Shown in pieces: positions 1-12,546 of a stretch of 64,000 nt of DNA. The stretch is from Aspidiotus rigidus (Eukaryota; Arthropoda; Insecta; Hemiptera; Diaspididae). The stretch lies in assembly GCA_035079385.1 (NCBI GenBank), contig JAVHKY010000056.1, positions 434,001 through 498,000 of the forward strand. Direction: 5' to 3'. Position 1 is the first letter of the stretch; the number at the start of each line of letters is the position of its first letter. The translations under genes and the position numbers were made by a program. The notes below the pieces were generated by a model. That model searched no databases. It was given only the letters and a program-made list of their open reading frames with translations, and was not told where the DNA came from.

Positions 1-1290
1 TCCGTTTTCAAATCATTTACTATGGACACAAAAAACAGTTTATGATGATACAAAGTCGCTTTGAAATTACTATAAAATTAATTTTCATATATTTTTTGAT
101 GCCAATAACACTGGACTTGACCATTTTCGTTCATTCGAACCGGTCATCCGCGAGGAGCGCCAGCTAATCGTCGTATTTGTATGCAACCTTTAATATTTTT
201 AAAGTATCTAAAAAATAAACGCGAGGAACCAAATTTCTTGTTTTCTCATTTCAGGAACGGTATTGAAATCTCATTTTTGTAAAGAAATGAGGGTTATAAT
301 TATTTCCTAATTAGCCCAGAGAATGGATTGAAAAACCAAAACTATCCATCCCAGACTTTATTACTGAGTAGTGTCCTTCTTATGTGGTCAAAACCCATCA
401 TGGTCTCTCTTGCCGGAACACTCCCTAAAGGGGGTCAGATTGTTTCTCTTTTTGATTTTTCTCGAAAGTGACGGAGTTGAGAGGGAAAATATCTCGGTAC
501 AAAAATATTCTACGTAAAATTTTCGAGAGAAAAAATATTCTTGTAATTTTTTGTGCTAGCGTTTTTGTAAAAATTTTATAAAACTGTGAAATAAGAGAAA
601 AAAAATATTCTGGCGTAGCCAAATAAATAGAGATCATGTTTCATGTTTATCTTAATGTAAAATATAAGTCTAGTATGCTATCAAAAAAGCTGGTGGTATA
701 TGAGGGGGTGATATATCTTAAGCAGAAAGTGATTAAGGAAAGGGTGTAGTTGTGGGCTGGAAAGTGAGACCGCTATATTTTTTATAGGAAGCTGGGAGTG
801 TAGGAGTAGAGTAAGCTAGTTAGTTTCACATACAGTATACTAAACTTCCTGGACTTATTCTAAACTAATTCGCTCATCCCTTCAAAGCTAGTCAGTTTCA
901 CGTATTGAGCCTTCATTTTACTAGGCCTAATATACCGTATACTATCTATAGTAGAGGGGTCGTACTCCCAAATTTCTGAATCACCGACGGGGCAACAAGA
1001 AGAGAGCTTTTCTGGAAGAGCCAAATAAATGAAGATCGTGTTTCATGTCTACTGTGAATGACTTCATTCATATTTTAAGGTCACGCGCGACTGCTTTGTG
1101 ATAAAATCATGGCCTGGGTTGCGAATTTTTCTCACAGATGCGTCCGCCCTGTTCTTGGACTAATATAGACGTAGTGAACTGTAAGTTAGGCTATCTAGCT
1201 GAGTGAGGCCCTTTCTAGGATTAATATCAGCTTAGTGTACTGTAAGTTAAGCTATCTAATAGAAGGATACAATTTTTTAAATTATGCTCC
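1..1290. other. AT-rich DNA with scattered module fragments
   Basis: No gene seen. Two pieces, at about 607-650 and 1012-1050, share TTCTGG..AGCCAAATAAATGAAGATC.TGTTTCATGT with each other and with 29515-29545 (inverted near 50655-50690). Otherwise unassigned. Confidence 0.5.
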
Positions 1291-2640
1291 GACATACCGA
1301 AAGGGATACTCAGAAGAGTATACGCGAAGAGTTTTAAAAAGGAACCTGTTCCATGGTTTTTTTTTTTGAGAAATTTGCCGTACACCGTACGCCGTCCGGC
1401 GAAAAACTTGAAAAAATATTGAATCCTATTATTTATAGCTTGAAAGTCTTTCAAGTCCCCCTTCTATCATAATACGGCTCGAGAGTGGGAATTTTTCAAG
1501 TCCCTCCTCTCCAATCATACACATAAAGATAGCTCGAGAGGATGTAGACTCTCAAACTATATAATAGTAAGCTTATAATAGGTTGGGGGGGGGGGTGAAA
1601 AATTTTAACAGGGAACCTGTTTTATGGGGGGCTTTTTGAGAAATTTGCCGTGCGCCGTCCAGCGAAAAACTTGGAAAAATTTCGACTGTCGAGCTATATC
1701 TGATAAGAGGGGGACTTGGAAAAATTTCGACTCTCGAGCCATTGGAAAAATTTCGATTCTCGAGTCATGCCATAATATGTGATAGGTGAGGGACTTCGAT
1801 AAATTCTTACTTTTAGGCTACATACACCATGATTCAAGGAACTCAGGAAAACTTAAGAATCTTCAAGATTTCGATTCGGATTCTCAATACCAAAACTAAT
1901 TCAACCCATAGAATTGGTTCCTTGTATTCCTCGTTCAACTTTGTTAAGGAAGCCGTAATTTTTGAGTCCACGGGGGGTTTACTCGCGGGTATCAACATGA
2001 GTACACGAGACCTACTATTAGCTTCCATGAAACCGGGCCTAACATGAGCCCAACATACAGTGGTATAAAAGCCTGTCGGCTCGGGGACATGATTGATGAT
2101 GTCATAGTTCGAGGAGGCCCTCATGGTCACTGCTGATGACTTCACCAGGTGATGTCATAATTTATTATAAAGGAAGAGAAGGGACACAGTATACAGGATT
2201 ATTAGGGCCTAGACTTAGTATATAGCTAGTATAATAGAGGCTTAGACCTAGAATACCCTAGTTTACAGAGAGGGTCACTCGCAAACGGCGTGGGGGAAAA
2301 TTATTCCCAGAGGGACATCGAAAAATTTCGACCTCGAAGCCATGTATGACAGAAAAGCGAGTTGGAAAAATTTCAACCTCTGAGCCATATATTTTGAAGT
2401 CCCTAAAATAGGTCAAGGTCACTGATGAAGTCCTATTTTATACTAGGTTTATAGTAGGTCGTGGCCTCCTTCATACTAGCTTTATACTAAGTCTAGGTTT
2501 GCTTGAATTTTCGATACCAAAACCAATTTGACTCATAGAACGGGTTTTTCTAAGCTTTTCGCCGGACGGGATACGCCGAACGGCGAATTTCTCAACAAAA
2601 AAGAAGAAAACCTTGGAACAGGTTCCCTGTTAAAACGAGC
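1290..2640. repeat. Patch of modular repeats
   Basis: It contains the palindrome module AACAGGGAACCTGTT (1607-1621, and inverted at 2617-2631), each with the neighbour module GAGAAATTTGCCG..CGTCCGGCGAAAA, then ~48 bp units at 1480-1790. The module TTGGTATTGAGAATTC..TCAAGTTTTCCTGAGT is present inverted near 1825-1920, followed by the TAGTATAAGCCTAG-type words at 2190-2280 and 2430-2510. All of these recur elsewhere in the window in varying order. Confidence 0.75.
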
Positions 2641-2829
2641 AAAGTTTGCGCGTTTTTTCCGTGTTTTGTTATCCCTCCTTTCCCTCAGTTCCTTGATTAG
2701 TTCGAAATTCAAATTCCTGATTCCTTTGAATTCATTCTCCACTGGGGCGTAAGATTCGATATTTGTTAAAATTTTCCAAAGACCCCTGATGACGTCACAG
2801 TCCGAGCTCAAAGTTTCTTGAAATCGAAA

Positions 2830-3285
2830 TCATCCAAGCAAGGTTGTTTTCCAGAGTAATCTTTCCTCAACAAAAGTAATAGCGAATACCCCGTCAATAT
2901 AGAACGGGCGGAAGGGCATAATTACATTAGCTACATCTAAGATTAACCTAGATTTTTTTATAACTATAGAATAGCGCCCATCAAATTCATCATTTCGTCC
3001 CACTCTGCTGATGACGTCGTGACATACTACATACTCCCCTGAATTGAAAAAATTACAAAAACGCTGACTCAAAGTTTCAAATTCCAGTGAAGAATATTCT
3101 GTATTTTTATCATGATCATCCACCACAACCGATATTTCGTAATATTTTAATGTGACATTTCCACAAAATGAATAGTTTTTTGACTCGCCATTTCTCACGT
3201 ACCCACTGCATTTGTCGACCTTCTTTCGCGTCGTAAGATTATTAAATAATTGCTTATTCGGAAAGGATTTAATAAACCATTAACC
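2830..3285 (-). other. Unrecognised ~150-codon open frame, no clear start
   Basis: A continuous - strand frame opens just after a stop near 3287 and runs to 2830. It reads KKVDKCSGYVRNGESKNYSF, then EYSSLEFETLSQRF, GEYVVCHDVISRVG and MPFRPFYIDGVFAITFVEERL. The composition is balanced and looks coding-like rather than low complexity, but there is no early ATG and no motif I recognise. Just beyond the stop, 2811-2640 continues in another frame (ENEFKGIRNLNFELIKELRERR) up to a repeat module. It could be an exon or a broken transposon or gene fragment. Confidence 0.3.
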
Positions 3286-3289
3286 CATG

Positions 3290-4620
3290 CTGACGAGTAC
3301 CTACATGAAATTTAATGCGAATGAGAATACAAATGCCATCGTGTACATTCTTTTTTGAGAGAAGAAGGCAAGAAGACGAAGACAAAAATTTAAAAAAAAG
3401 CTTATAATTCTCCGTAATGTAATCATCGCATGCTGTGCCCGACATCATCGAGTTACAAGAACTTAAATTCGTAACAGTAAAGAATATAGGATTTGATTAA
3501 TTACGCGCGAGGGCGAAGATCTGCCAAGTAAGGGCAAGATAATCTGTTACAAAAGGCTCAAGAGATGGAAAAAAATGAGAGGTTAAAGACATGCAACTCT
3601 CTGGTATGATTTCAGTATGAGTTCCTAATTCTATAAAGTATTTTTGTTGCTGTTCAAGGTGATTAGAGAGGAATAGTGTTACAACAGATAATGTGTAAAT
3701 AAGTTAAACTAAAAAATTTTAATATACAAAAATTGAACGAACTTTTTTCAATTACTAAAGACTATCCCTCTATTTTGATGGCCTTGTGTGATAAAATAGA
3801 AATGCATCCGTGACTTGCTGTAACCCTGTTTATCCATTTGAATCTATAGATTTTTGTGTATTAACCATCCGCATATTTTTTTCTTAAGGACGCGATCATC
3901 TTTAAAAATGTGAGGCTTAGTGCCAAAGTGAATTTTATATTTAGAGTGCTTCACGTGTAAAATTGATAATTTTGTCTGAAATTTACTTTCTTGTGGAGTT
4001 TCAAATTTTTTCATTCCTTTCTTTTTCCCCCCTCGAGGAAAACCTTCCCTCCTGGATGAGAATCCTTTGGAGTCATTTATGAGCAATACGTGTACTCTAC
4101 ATTCTTCGTTATACGGTGCGAGGTTGCGTTTTTCGTTCTTCAGGGAATGAAGATGCGTCCGGGTTTTCTCTAGAGCCATCGTGCGTGCCCAGTCAAGATA
4201 AATCAACCTGCGTTCGTTGCGGCTAGTAAGTTATAAAATCTAAAACGTAGGGATACAACCGAGTTTTGAAAGTTCTTATACTTTCATTCGCACTATTCAT
4301 GAACGATCTTTATTAGAAAAATGACTCGCATTCTATTATTGATTTTTCAATTCCAAATCGGTGTGGTATCTATCCAGAATCGACTCCATTTCGACTCCTC
4401 ATTTACCATGTAGATTTCGAGTCGATTCCGGATTGTCTCCGAGATTTTTGTCGACCTCAAATCGACGTCGATGTCGAGTCCCCCATTTTATTTAATACTG
4501 TCTTCTAATTGCTTAAAATAATAAGAATTCCCTTCCATCTTCATGATTAACAGCTGATGGATTTTTGATTGTAACAAGTCAAAGACATATTATATTTCCC
4601 GTTTTACTCTTTAGCTGTAG
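3290..4620. other. Apparently non-repetitive DNA, no gene recognised
   Basis: A - strand open frame of about 120 codons at 3844-4206 has no homology I recognise and starts without an ATG. A GTCGA-rich patch lies at 4370-4490. Confidence 0.4.
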
Positions 4621-4913
4621 CCTTTAGCCGGGTAAGAGGAGAAAACAGCCTTGTGGTCGCAAAATTTTTCAAATGTGCATTGAAATACTATCCCTCATGA
4701 AAAAACTTGAAACCTAAAAAATTGGACTTATCCGCTCATCCATTTGGGCTGAAGTGTCATTGTTAGGCCTAAAATCTAAATGGCTGTATCCCAGACAATA
4801 ATGATATCAGACAAATGAAAGATGTAAACTCACGCATCCATGGTATTTATTTTCCTTTTCAAAAAAAAAAAAATCATATTTTCCCTAGTTTCTAGCAATA
4901 ACAAAACTTCAAA

Positions 4914-5655
4914 CTCATTTATTCCTCCTCCTCCTCTCTCCTCTCTCCAAGCTATGCAAAACCCTTTACTCTTCCAATCCTATTGTACAGCGCATTCTCA
5001 TAGTCCTGAACACCTTAACATCTTCTCTATCTTCGATCTCTGGTTATATCGGTCTACTGGAACACGATGCAGTGGACCTGCTGCTAAGCAAGCCTTTCTT
5101 CTTCCCTCAATCACTGACCGCTACCCTTCTCCGGCCTATGACTTAAAATCATTCTACGAGTACCTTTCACAAATCACCTCATCATGACACAACCGCTGGT
5201 CTTCTCAACCGTACAACAAACTTCGCTCAATTGAAAAATACCCGACCCCCTGGCCTCCTTCAATCCGTCCCTCACGCCGCGAAGAAATAATTGTAACTCG
5301 ACTACGAATTGGACACACTCGCCTAACCCACTCCTTCCTTATCCTTGGACTCTCTGCTATTCCCTCATACCAATACTGTCAAACGTCAAATTGAGAATTT
5401 ATCTGTCTCTCACTTTTTCACCTACCCTTCTCTCATATTTGTAGACATCAGACACTCATTTTCTGTTTCCTCCCATACCCCGTCTGCTCTTTTAGATTAC
5501 TCAGAAACCATAACCAACGCCTTAAACTTCCTCCGGTCCACCTATTACTACAAATCCATTCAATCCAAACATCTCTCTCGAGCTAATGACTCGTTAAATG
5601 GTCGAAGAGCTCGTAAAAAAATAGACAAAAAAAAAAAAAAAAAAAACCTCATTTA
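4914..5655 (+). mobile_element. Jockey-type LINE 3' end with poly(A)
   Basis: A 5'-truncated retrotransposon tail. The + strand encodes AAKQAFLLPSITDRYPSPAYDLKSF, then after a stop and shift YNKLRSIEKYPTPWP and RREEIIVTRLRIGHTRLTHS (about 5276-5335). The TRLRIGHTRLTH motif is the hallmark near the C-terminus of Jockey-clade ORF2, followed by a cysteine pair. It ends in a run of 18 A (5629-5646). CTCATTTA is duplicated at 4914-4921 and 5648-5655. The surrounding sequence on both sides matches the opposite arm of the foldback at 7.55 kb, so the LINE landed inside that structure. Confidence 0.87.
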
Positions 5656-6004
5656 ACAATAAAAACTAGATTCACTTGATGCATCATGCTTTCAAGTACA
5701 ACATATTTTCGTCCTCAGAAAGGCATAACGCTCCCGACAAAATCAATATTATTTTGGTGTCCTATAATTTTTTCATCAATAGCGCGGTAAGCTATGACTG
5801 TTACCGCAATAGACCGCGTGGAACCAATACTTAATGTTCGGGGAGAATGATACGTATTCCGGATCCTTCACTTTCTGTATTTTAAAATGTTTATTTTTTT
5901 TCCTCAAGTCGCAGCGGTAAGAACTGTGTTACTGGGAGCCGTGCACTTGCGTGAAGTGGAAGAATCCCCTCCTGAAATAAGGAGACAATACTTCAAAAAT
6001 TGGG

Positions 6005-6370
6005 ATTTATGAGCAAAGCAGTGCAAGGAGAAGATCGTCTTCTGTCGTTAGCCCGCGGTGAAAGAACGGCGATCGCCCCCGCCCTCGATCGAAGCGAGTG
6101 AATACGCAAAAATCCTCGTTGTGTTATACCGACAGAAGGGAATGAGAAAGAAAAGATTTTTTCTGTTATGAGCCCGTGGTGCGAGAACGACTATGACCCG
6201 ACATTCAATCGAGGCAGGGGAATACGCGAAAATTCTCCTGTCCTGTCGATCGAAGGAATGACACCGCGAGGGTTTTCTCTGTTGTAAGCACGGGGTGAGA
6301 AAACGGTAATAACCCCGGAAGGATTGCGCAAAAATTCTCGTCGTTCCAAGTGATGGACTAGAATAATACC
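6005..6370 (+). repeat. Tandem ~115 bp units in the foldback core
   Basis: About three units share the ordered landmarks GAGAAGAT, TTCTGT, GCCCGCGGTGAGAGAACGGCGAT, TCAATCGAAG, GAATACGC.AAAA.TCTCGT and GAAGGAATGA. The units are diverged and the third is shorter. Inverted counterparts occupy 7020-7215. A related three-unit array stands alone at 32795-33165. Confidence 0.75.
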
Positions 6371-7672
6371 GCGAAGTTATTTCCTAGTTGAGAGTTCGCG
6401 GTAAGAGAATTCTTGCTCTTGCAGGAGGTGAAAAAGAAATGACGGAATCAGCTCACTATTCTTAACTTGAAGAATGCAAATAACAATAAAGAAAATTATT
6501 TGTAGAGTTCGAAAAAAATGATTTAGAAATCCTCCGCGCACAAAGTAGCTCTGGAGGGCGTGGAATTTGAGGATCACCCATTTTATTGTCTCAGATAGGA
6601 GGAAACCATTTAATTTCACCTTCCTTGAATGAGACGGGTTTCCCTGTAAATTTACGCGTGGAATTTGAAAGATATAATGAAGTCGGAAAATTTCCACTTG
6701 CGAACAGATAGATCCTGAGAATGTATATCTTCTCACACCGGAGAAAGGAGTCGACTTATAATTTCCCACTCCTTTTTTTGAATAAGATCGATCTATTTAA
6801 ACAGCAAATCATTCACGGAGCTTGAAAAAAAATAATTATAAAATTTTGGAAAAGCCAGTAACTGCAAATTATTTTATTTTTTCAGCCTGGAGAGGGAGGA
6901 GAAAGCTTCTGGTTTTCTAAGTCCTCTCTCAAATAAAATGTATGTATTCACCTATGAAATTGTTGTTGAAGCTGTTGTAGGACACACTAAAATGTAGTTT
7001 TCATCTTCATATTAGCGAATATATGGTTATCGCCGTTTTCTCATCGCGATCTTACGACCAAAAAATCTTTTCGGTATCATTTGCTTCCATCCGCGTAACA
7101 CAACGAGAATTTTTGCGTATTCTCCCACTTCGATCAAATGCAGGGCGATCGCCGTTGACTTCCCGGGAGCACACGACAGAAGACAACCTTCTCCTTGCAT
7201 TGCTTTGACCATAAATACCAATTTCTGAAGGATTGTCTCCTTATCTCGGGAGGGGATTTTTCCACTTCACGCTAGTGCACGGCTTCCACTGACACAGTTC
7301 TTACCACCGCGACTTGAGGAAAAATAAAAATAGAGATTTTAAAGTAAAGAAAGTGAATTCCAGGAGTGCGTATTATTCAGCCCGAACATTGAGTATGGGT
7401 TCCACGCGGTCTCTTGCGGTAGCAGTCATAGCTTACCGCGCTATTGATGAGAAAATTATAGAAGTTCACCGAAATATAGATTTTGTTTGGTAGTGTTCTA
7501 CCTTTCCTTGAAAGCATTGCGTATCAAATGAAAATCCCCAGGTACCACCCTCCTTGACAGGAGTTTGAAGTTTTGTTATTGTTAGAAACTAGGGAAAATA
7601 TGGATGATTTTTTTTTTTGAAAAATTCTTGTAACGTGTATCCGAGATTCACTTCTCCGCAATCTTTATAGTA

Positions 7673-8926
7673 ATGTGGCAAACAGTAAATTTTAAAGAAA
7701 AAGGGGCTATTATTTATTTATTTATAAATGGAGGTGTCGCCAACAGCCCACGGACCAATTACAGGTGACACTACTTGTAATTACAATGAAAATTGGTATG
7801 CTGGGCAATACTACCAAAAGGTAATTTTGAGATTCCGCTCCTCTCTGTAAAAGTGGGGTGATCGATTTCGGCGTTATTGGCGTCGATTTTATAAATTTTG
7901 ACCCTCCTAAATACGAATATGTCTCTGCTTTCATTCAAGATCCGAACGCAAGAAGTGCTCCACATCTCAAATTTTTCAATTTTTGTGAAAAATTTGTAAG
8001 AAAAAAAAAAATCTAAATCAAATACGTTGTTGTTCAGTATGATATTCGAGTATAGTAGAGGCCAAATCTGAGATTTCAACTCACATACGAACCATATAGA
8101 TCGACGTGGAGGGAAATAGAAGGTGCGGCAAATTGCCTAGTTTCAAAGATTTTTCATGTTTTTGAGACGTTTTTTTGGATATTTCCATCTTCGTACAAAA
8201 TATGAGAAATTTTTAAGCATTAAAAATTGCATTTTTAAGCATTAAAATTGCAGAGCTGACTGGAAACTTCAAACAATAAAGATCTCCACAATAGGTCATT
8301 GTTTTAAAAACAAGTTATTACGATGAAAATTTTGAAGTCTATTTCAGTACTGAAGATTTGTCAAATATTTTTTGAAAAACCTATTATATGACTACTTAAA
8401 TGTCGACCAAGGTGGAGCGCAAGGCTCAATCACGTACAGTTTTATTGTTTGAAGTTTCCAGTCACCATGTTTGCAATTTTTAATGCTTCAAAATTCTTCA
8501 AATTTATACAGAGACGAAAATATGGCTCGTATGTACGTTGAAATTTCTGATTTAACCTCTACTACTCGAATATGATTCTAAAAATTTAATCCTGAAAAAT
8601 TTATTTGTTTTAGAGAAAAAAAACCGCTATTTTTAAATTGAAAAATTTGGAAATTTGGGGCACTTCTCGCGGTCCGGTCTTGGAAGCGATGACATACGAG
8701 TGGGGTCGAAATATATAAAGTCGACCTGAATCACGCCGAAATTAGCTCACCGCACATTTACAGAGGGAGATGGAAGCTCAAAAATCGGGTCTCCCCACCC
8801 CCCTCATGGTGAATTTCGAGATTCCCCATCCCTAAAATTGTTTTTTCGTGTTATTGCCTACCATACCAATTTTCATGCTTCTATCACCAGTAGCCACATT
8901 TTAAAGTCTGCCACTGCACTGTCATT
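7673..8926. repeat. Nested 1.25 kb foldback (long-arm inverted repeat)
   Basis: Arms of roughly 500-600 bp read inward from GTGGCAAAC (7675) and, inverted, from GTCTGCCAC (8915). Matching pairs include ACAATGAAAATTGGTATG with CATACCAATTTTCATGCTT, TATTCGAGTATAGTAGAGG with CCTCTACTACTCGAATA, and GACTGGAAACTTCAAACAAT with ATTGTTTGAAGTTTCCAGTC. The loop is centred near 8360. It interrupts the right arm of the 4.5 kb foldback. No gene lies inside. Confidence 0.82.
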
Positions 8927-9099
8927 GTCTGGGATACAGCCATTTGGATCTTAGGCCTAAAAATGTCACTGCAGGCCGTAATTATGGGTGAGCGGATGGG
9001 TCTAATTTTGAGTTTTTTCTTGGAGGACAACATTTCAACGCGCATTTGGAAAATTTTTCAACCAAGGCAACTTCCCATCTTACCCGGCTAGAGCTCACA

Positions 9100-11940
9100 G
9101 AAGAGATTTACGAATTTGTTCTTTTCTTCAGAATCGACCAAATCAATTAGACGTATGATCCGATTTCATTGTGGACGGATCGATACTGAAGAACCTCGTA
9201 GAGGACAGGTTGAACTATTCTCAAAAGATGACCAAAAGTTCGTATCCTTGACAAGATAAGGTTCTGTGCACATAAGTATATTCATTCTCGTAGAATAAAC
9301 GGTACAGTATAAAAATGAGGTCATAATTAGAATTTTAGAACTCGAAAAATCAACGAAATGACCATGGTCACTGAATAATAATTTTTTTTTTTTTTGAAGA
9401 CGAAGAAAAAAATGAACGTATCGTATTTTTTTCAAAAAGAATCTCAAATTAAAAGGAAAAAGGTGTCGTAAATTCGGTCGATTTGAAACAAATTATTTTT
9501 ACTGATAAATCTGAAAATGGAAATCGTAGCGAGCGAGAATGACAAAAAAAAAAAAAAAGAAGAAGAGGTCAGTTCGAATGGTAATTTTCAAAATCATTCG
9601 ATGTAAAATTCTGAATCTTATCCTCTGCCGTACCAACAACAATTCTAACAATTAATTAAAACGTATCGTTCTTTTGTTTCTTTCCATTATTTGACCTTAA
9701 ATTTTCGATCAAGGAAACATTAAGAATAAAAATAATATTGTTACAATATTCGGTACCACGAAAATGAGACAAAAAAAAATAATAAATAAAATAACGAACT
9801 TCAGCAGATTATTACGCAATTTTTATTACCATCCGTTCTAAGGTTATGTCCCACCACTAGTCGAAGGTTAGTCCAGAAACATTATACCTGTATCTGGAGA
9901 AATGATTCTACTTTAATAGCACACTTTTACTTTCTTATCGCAATGCGACAGAGTTTCGTGAATAGTCCGCCGAACAGGTTTACCGCACATCTTCATTAAT
10001 ACGTTTTTTTTTTTTTTTCTTTCTTTCCTCTCTTATGGTTTTCTTCATTAATTAATCAATAATAATATTTCTTCGCTGCACAATAGAGTTGTATTATTGT
10101 TATTATTATTTTTGATTATTTTTCAACGTTTTTCTATCGCGTGTAGATTAGCGTTAAAGGTGCAAATTTTTTCGGTCTTGCGTCTTTTTTTTTTTTTTTT
10201 TTTTTTTTCTGCGTTCATTTCGCTCGAAATTTACGATAATAATTTTTCGTAGTTTTTCGTCCAATTTTCGTATACCGATTTTCGAACTTGCGCGGAATTT
10301 TTTCACGATTTTTCGCATTTGCTTGATTTTTTTTCGAATTTCCATATGTGTCGAGAATTTACAAAGTGAAAACGGTGGAAACAAAACGACCGTTTCCGAT
10401 ATCATTCATTCTCCATCAAAACGGATTTTCCAATTTTTTTGAGTTTGTACACCATTCGGGAAACCTGGATCGAAACGTGACGTGAGTACACGAATTATAT
10501 CTTTTTAGCTTTTTATCACAAAGGTTTCTGTCAACGTTCTTGAATTTCTTCTGGAGTGGTTGTCAAACATTGGTGAAAAATTATAAGGGTGGCTGAACTG
10601 GTGTAGAAAAATTGGTTCGTTCGTTCTTTGTCGCATTCTGTATTATTTAACAATCGACTCTGAAAATGAGGTCACCTGATGTACGAATAAAAGCTTGAAA
10701 GGAGTGAATTCATATACGTATAATATCTAGAGGCCTATTATAGAGTACGTTCAAATTAACAGATAAACATCTCTGATATAACAGCAGTGTGCGTATGAGT
10801 GATCGCGAATAATTTTAAGCTCCCCGACAGCGTTAATGGTCACATTAACGCCGCCGAAAGAACTTTCATTAATCGTAAATTAAAAACGAATAAAACATCT
10901 CGCGGAGCGCCAGAGATCGTAAATGTGCGATAAGTAGGTTTTCGCGAATTGCTCCGCAGAAACGATATGCAGGACATTTAATTTTGCGTCGGCTCGGCGC
11001 AACTGCTCGTAGGAATTATATTAAGTCGCGAATTTACGACAATTGTATATGTAAACATACGGAGCTGGTCGAGAGAATCTAAAAAATGAAGTTATCAACG
11101 TATATACCCGACTCGTATATAAAACAGGGGGCCTTTCTTTCGAACAGATTGGGAAATAGAGAATGCGGTTCTGTTGTACTGCATGCAGGTATTATACAGT
11201 CTCGACTGATTGCAATTCGCAACGACTTGTTGCGCGTTTTAATATACACAAACTATGTGAGGTCGAAGGGCTGCGAAAGAACAACAAACAGAGTTTAGCT
11301 AATTTTTCGAGTAAATTTTATCGAATACACGCGAGCTTAGTTCGTTATGGGAGACGAGGTGCCGCGCCTGAGAGCGAGTTAGCGAAGAAAGATAGACGAA
11401 TGTATTGAAAGAGGAAAACAGATCGAATAGGTATAGGTGTACGACTACAAAGAAAAAGGTAACTCTATAATAGAAGACTTAATAGGTACGTGAAAGTAAG
11501 ATGTAATCAAGAAGCTACAAAGTTCTAAGGCAGAAGGGGAGGGGGAGAGATAGTGATAAGAATAGATGGGTGGATGGAAAGAAACAAAGAAAGTACACAC
11601 AGATGGTCGAAGAAATTCAGCGACGATAGATAGATAGTTAGAACCGAAGTAAGAACCTCCAGGAAAAAATTTGACTTACCTAATGTGGGAAGTTCAAGAA
11701 GTTGTAAAACCAAAACGTTTAGGATAGTAATGAAAATTAACTTTGGTGCTCTGGAAGGAGTTACGGATTTCTCCGGAAGACCACCTTATCTTTGAAGAGT
11801 AGTAAAGGTCATGATCAAAGGACCGCTATGAATCCCATCTATTCCTAAATTTCATTGCAAAAGTTTTACGTTTACCGTACCACAATATTACTATTAAAAC
11901 TTGCTGCGAGGGTGCATACAAAGGGCCTGGCTTCCTTCGC
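9100..11940. other. Mostly single-copy AT-rich DNA
   Basis: No protein-coding signal. T/A homopolymers near 9380, 9545, 10005 and 10186. The CpG-bearing stretches 10480-11060 and 11090-11400 look non-repetitive and may be regulatory. Confidence 0.45.
10830..10851. promoter_or_regulatory. Perfect 9-bp inverted repeat with TAAT cores
   Basis: GCGTTAATG and CATTAACGC are exact complements separated by GTCA. The site lies in a 250 bp CpG-containing, apparently single-copy block (10800-11060) that also has ATTAATCGTAAATTAAAAACG. Paired TAAT cores could bind a homeodomain dimer; this is inference only. Confidence 0.3.
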
Positions 11941-12546
11941 AAAGTTGAACGAGGAACGTAGGGAACCTGTTCTATGAGCCGAATTGGTTTTGGTATTGAG
12001 AATTCAGATTGAAAACTTGAAGATTCTCAAGTTTTCCTGAGTCCCTTGTATCATACTGTATACCTATAGCCTGAGAGTAAAAATTTTTCCAAGTCCCACC
12101 TGCGAGCTGTATGACAGGAGGAACTCTTGGACCATTTTTGCCAAGGTGTAATTTAGACAAATTTAGAGTTTGCCATCTTCACAAAATAAAATAAGGACTT
12201 GTCCAGACGAGTATTATCATAAAGAAAATAATAAAGAAGACGAAAGTGCCTTGGAATTTTATTATTTTCTTGAGACAATTTTGACGTCATAGGGTCGTAA
12301 GGGGGACTTTTCCAAGTCGCGCTCCCATCCTGCATTATGGCAAGACATTGATAAAAATTTCGATCGTGACGTCACAGAGTCGAAAGTCGACATTTTTCAG
12401 TAATCTAGCTCGGGGAAACTGTCCAAATTATAGCTCGAAAGTCGAAATTTTTCCAAGTCCCTTGCCATAATATATGATCGATGAGAGACTCGGAAAAAGT
12501 TCCTCCCCTGTCATATATTATTGTTCAAAAGTCGATATTCTTCTAA
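11940..12546. repeat. Patch of modular repeats
   Basis: Opens with GAGGAACGTAGGGAACCTGTTCTATGAG-type sequence, the TTGGTATTGAGAATTC module and its GTCCCTTGTA end, then diverged ~48 bp units to the MITE at 12547. The region 12130-12420 between units is unassigned. Confidence 0.65.

Larger units (their letters stand above)
4620..9095. repeat. Large foldback (long inverted repeat), ~4.5 kb
   Basis: The left arm pairs in inverted orientation with the right arm in four stretches: 4625-4800 with 8922-9090 (both contain GGCTGTATCCCAGACAAT or its complement), 4860-4915 with 7557-7615, 5675-5765 with about 7440-7540, and 5766-6200 with about 7020-7455 (sharing TCATCAATAGCGCGGTAAGC and its complement). 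The inner arms consist of ~115 bp tandem units. A spacer of about 650 bp (6370-7020) separates the arms. The left arm is interrupted by a LINE tail, the right arm by a second foldback (7.67-8.93 kb). The organisation resembles Drosophila FB elements, but no coding region was found and the termini are approximate. Confidence 0.8.

Noticed and set aside
3844..4206. 120-codon - strand open frame
   Set aside because: Begins without ATG, no domain recognised, and composition fits chance AT-rich sequence; kept only as a note.
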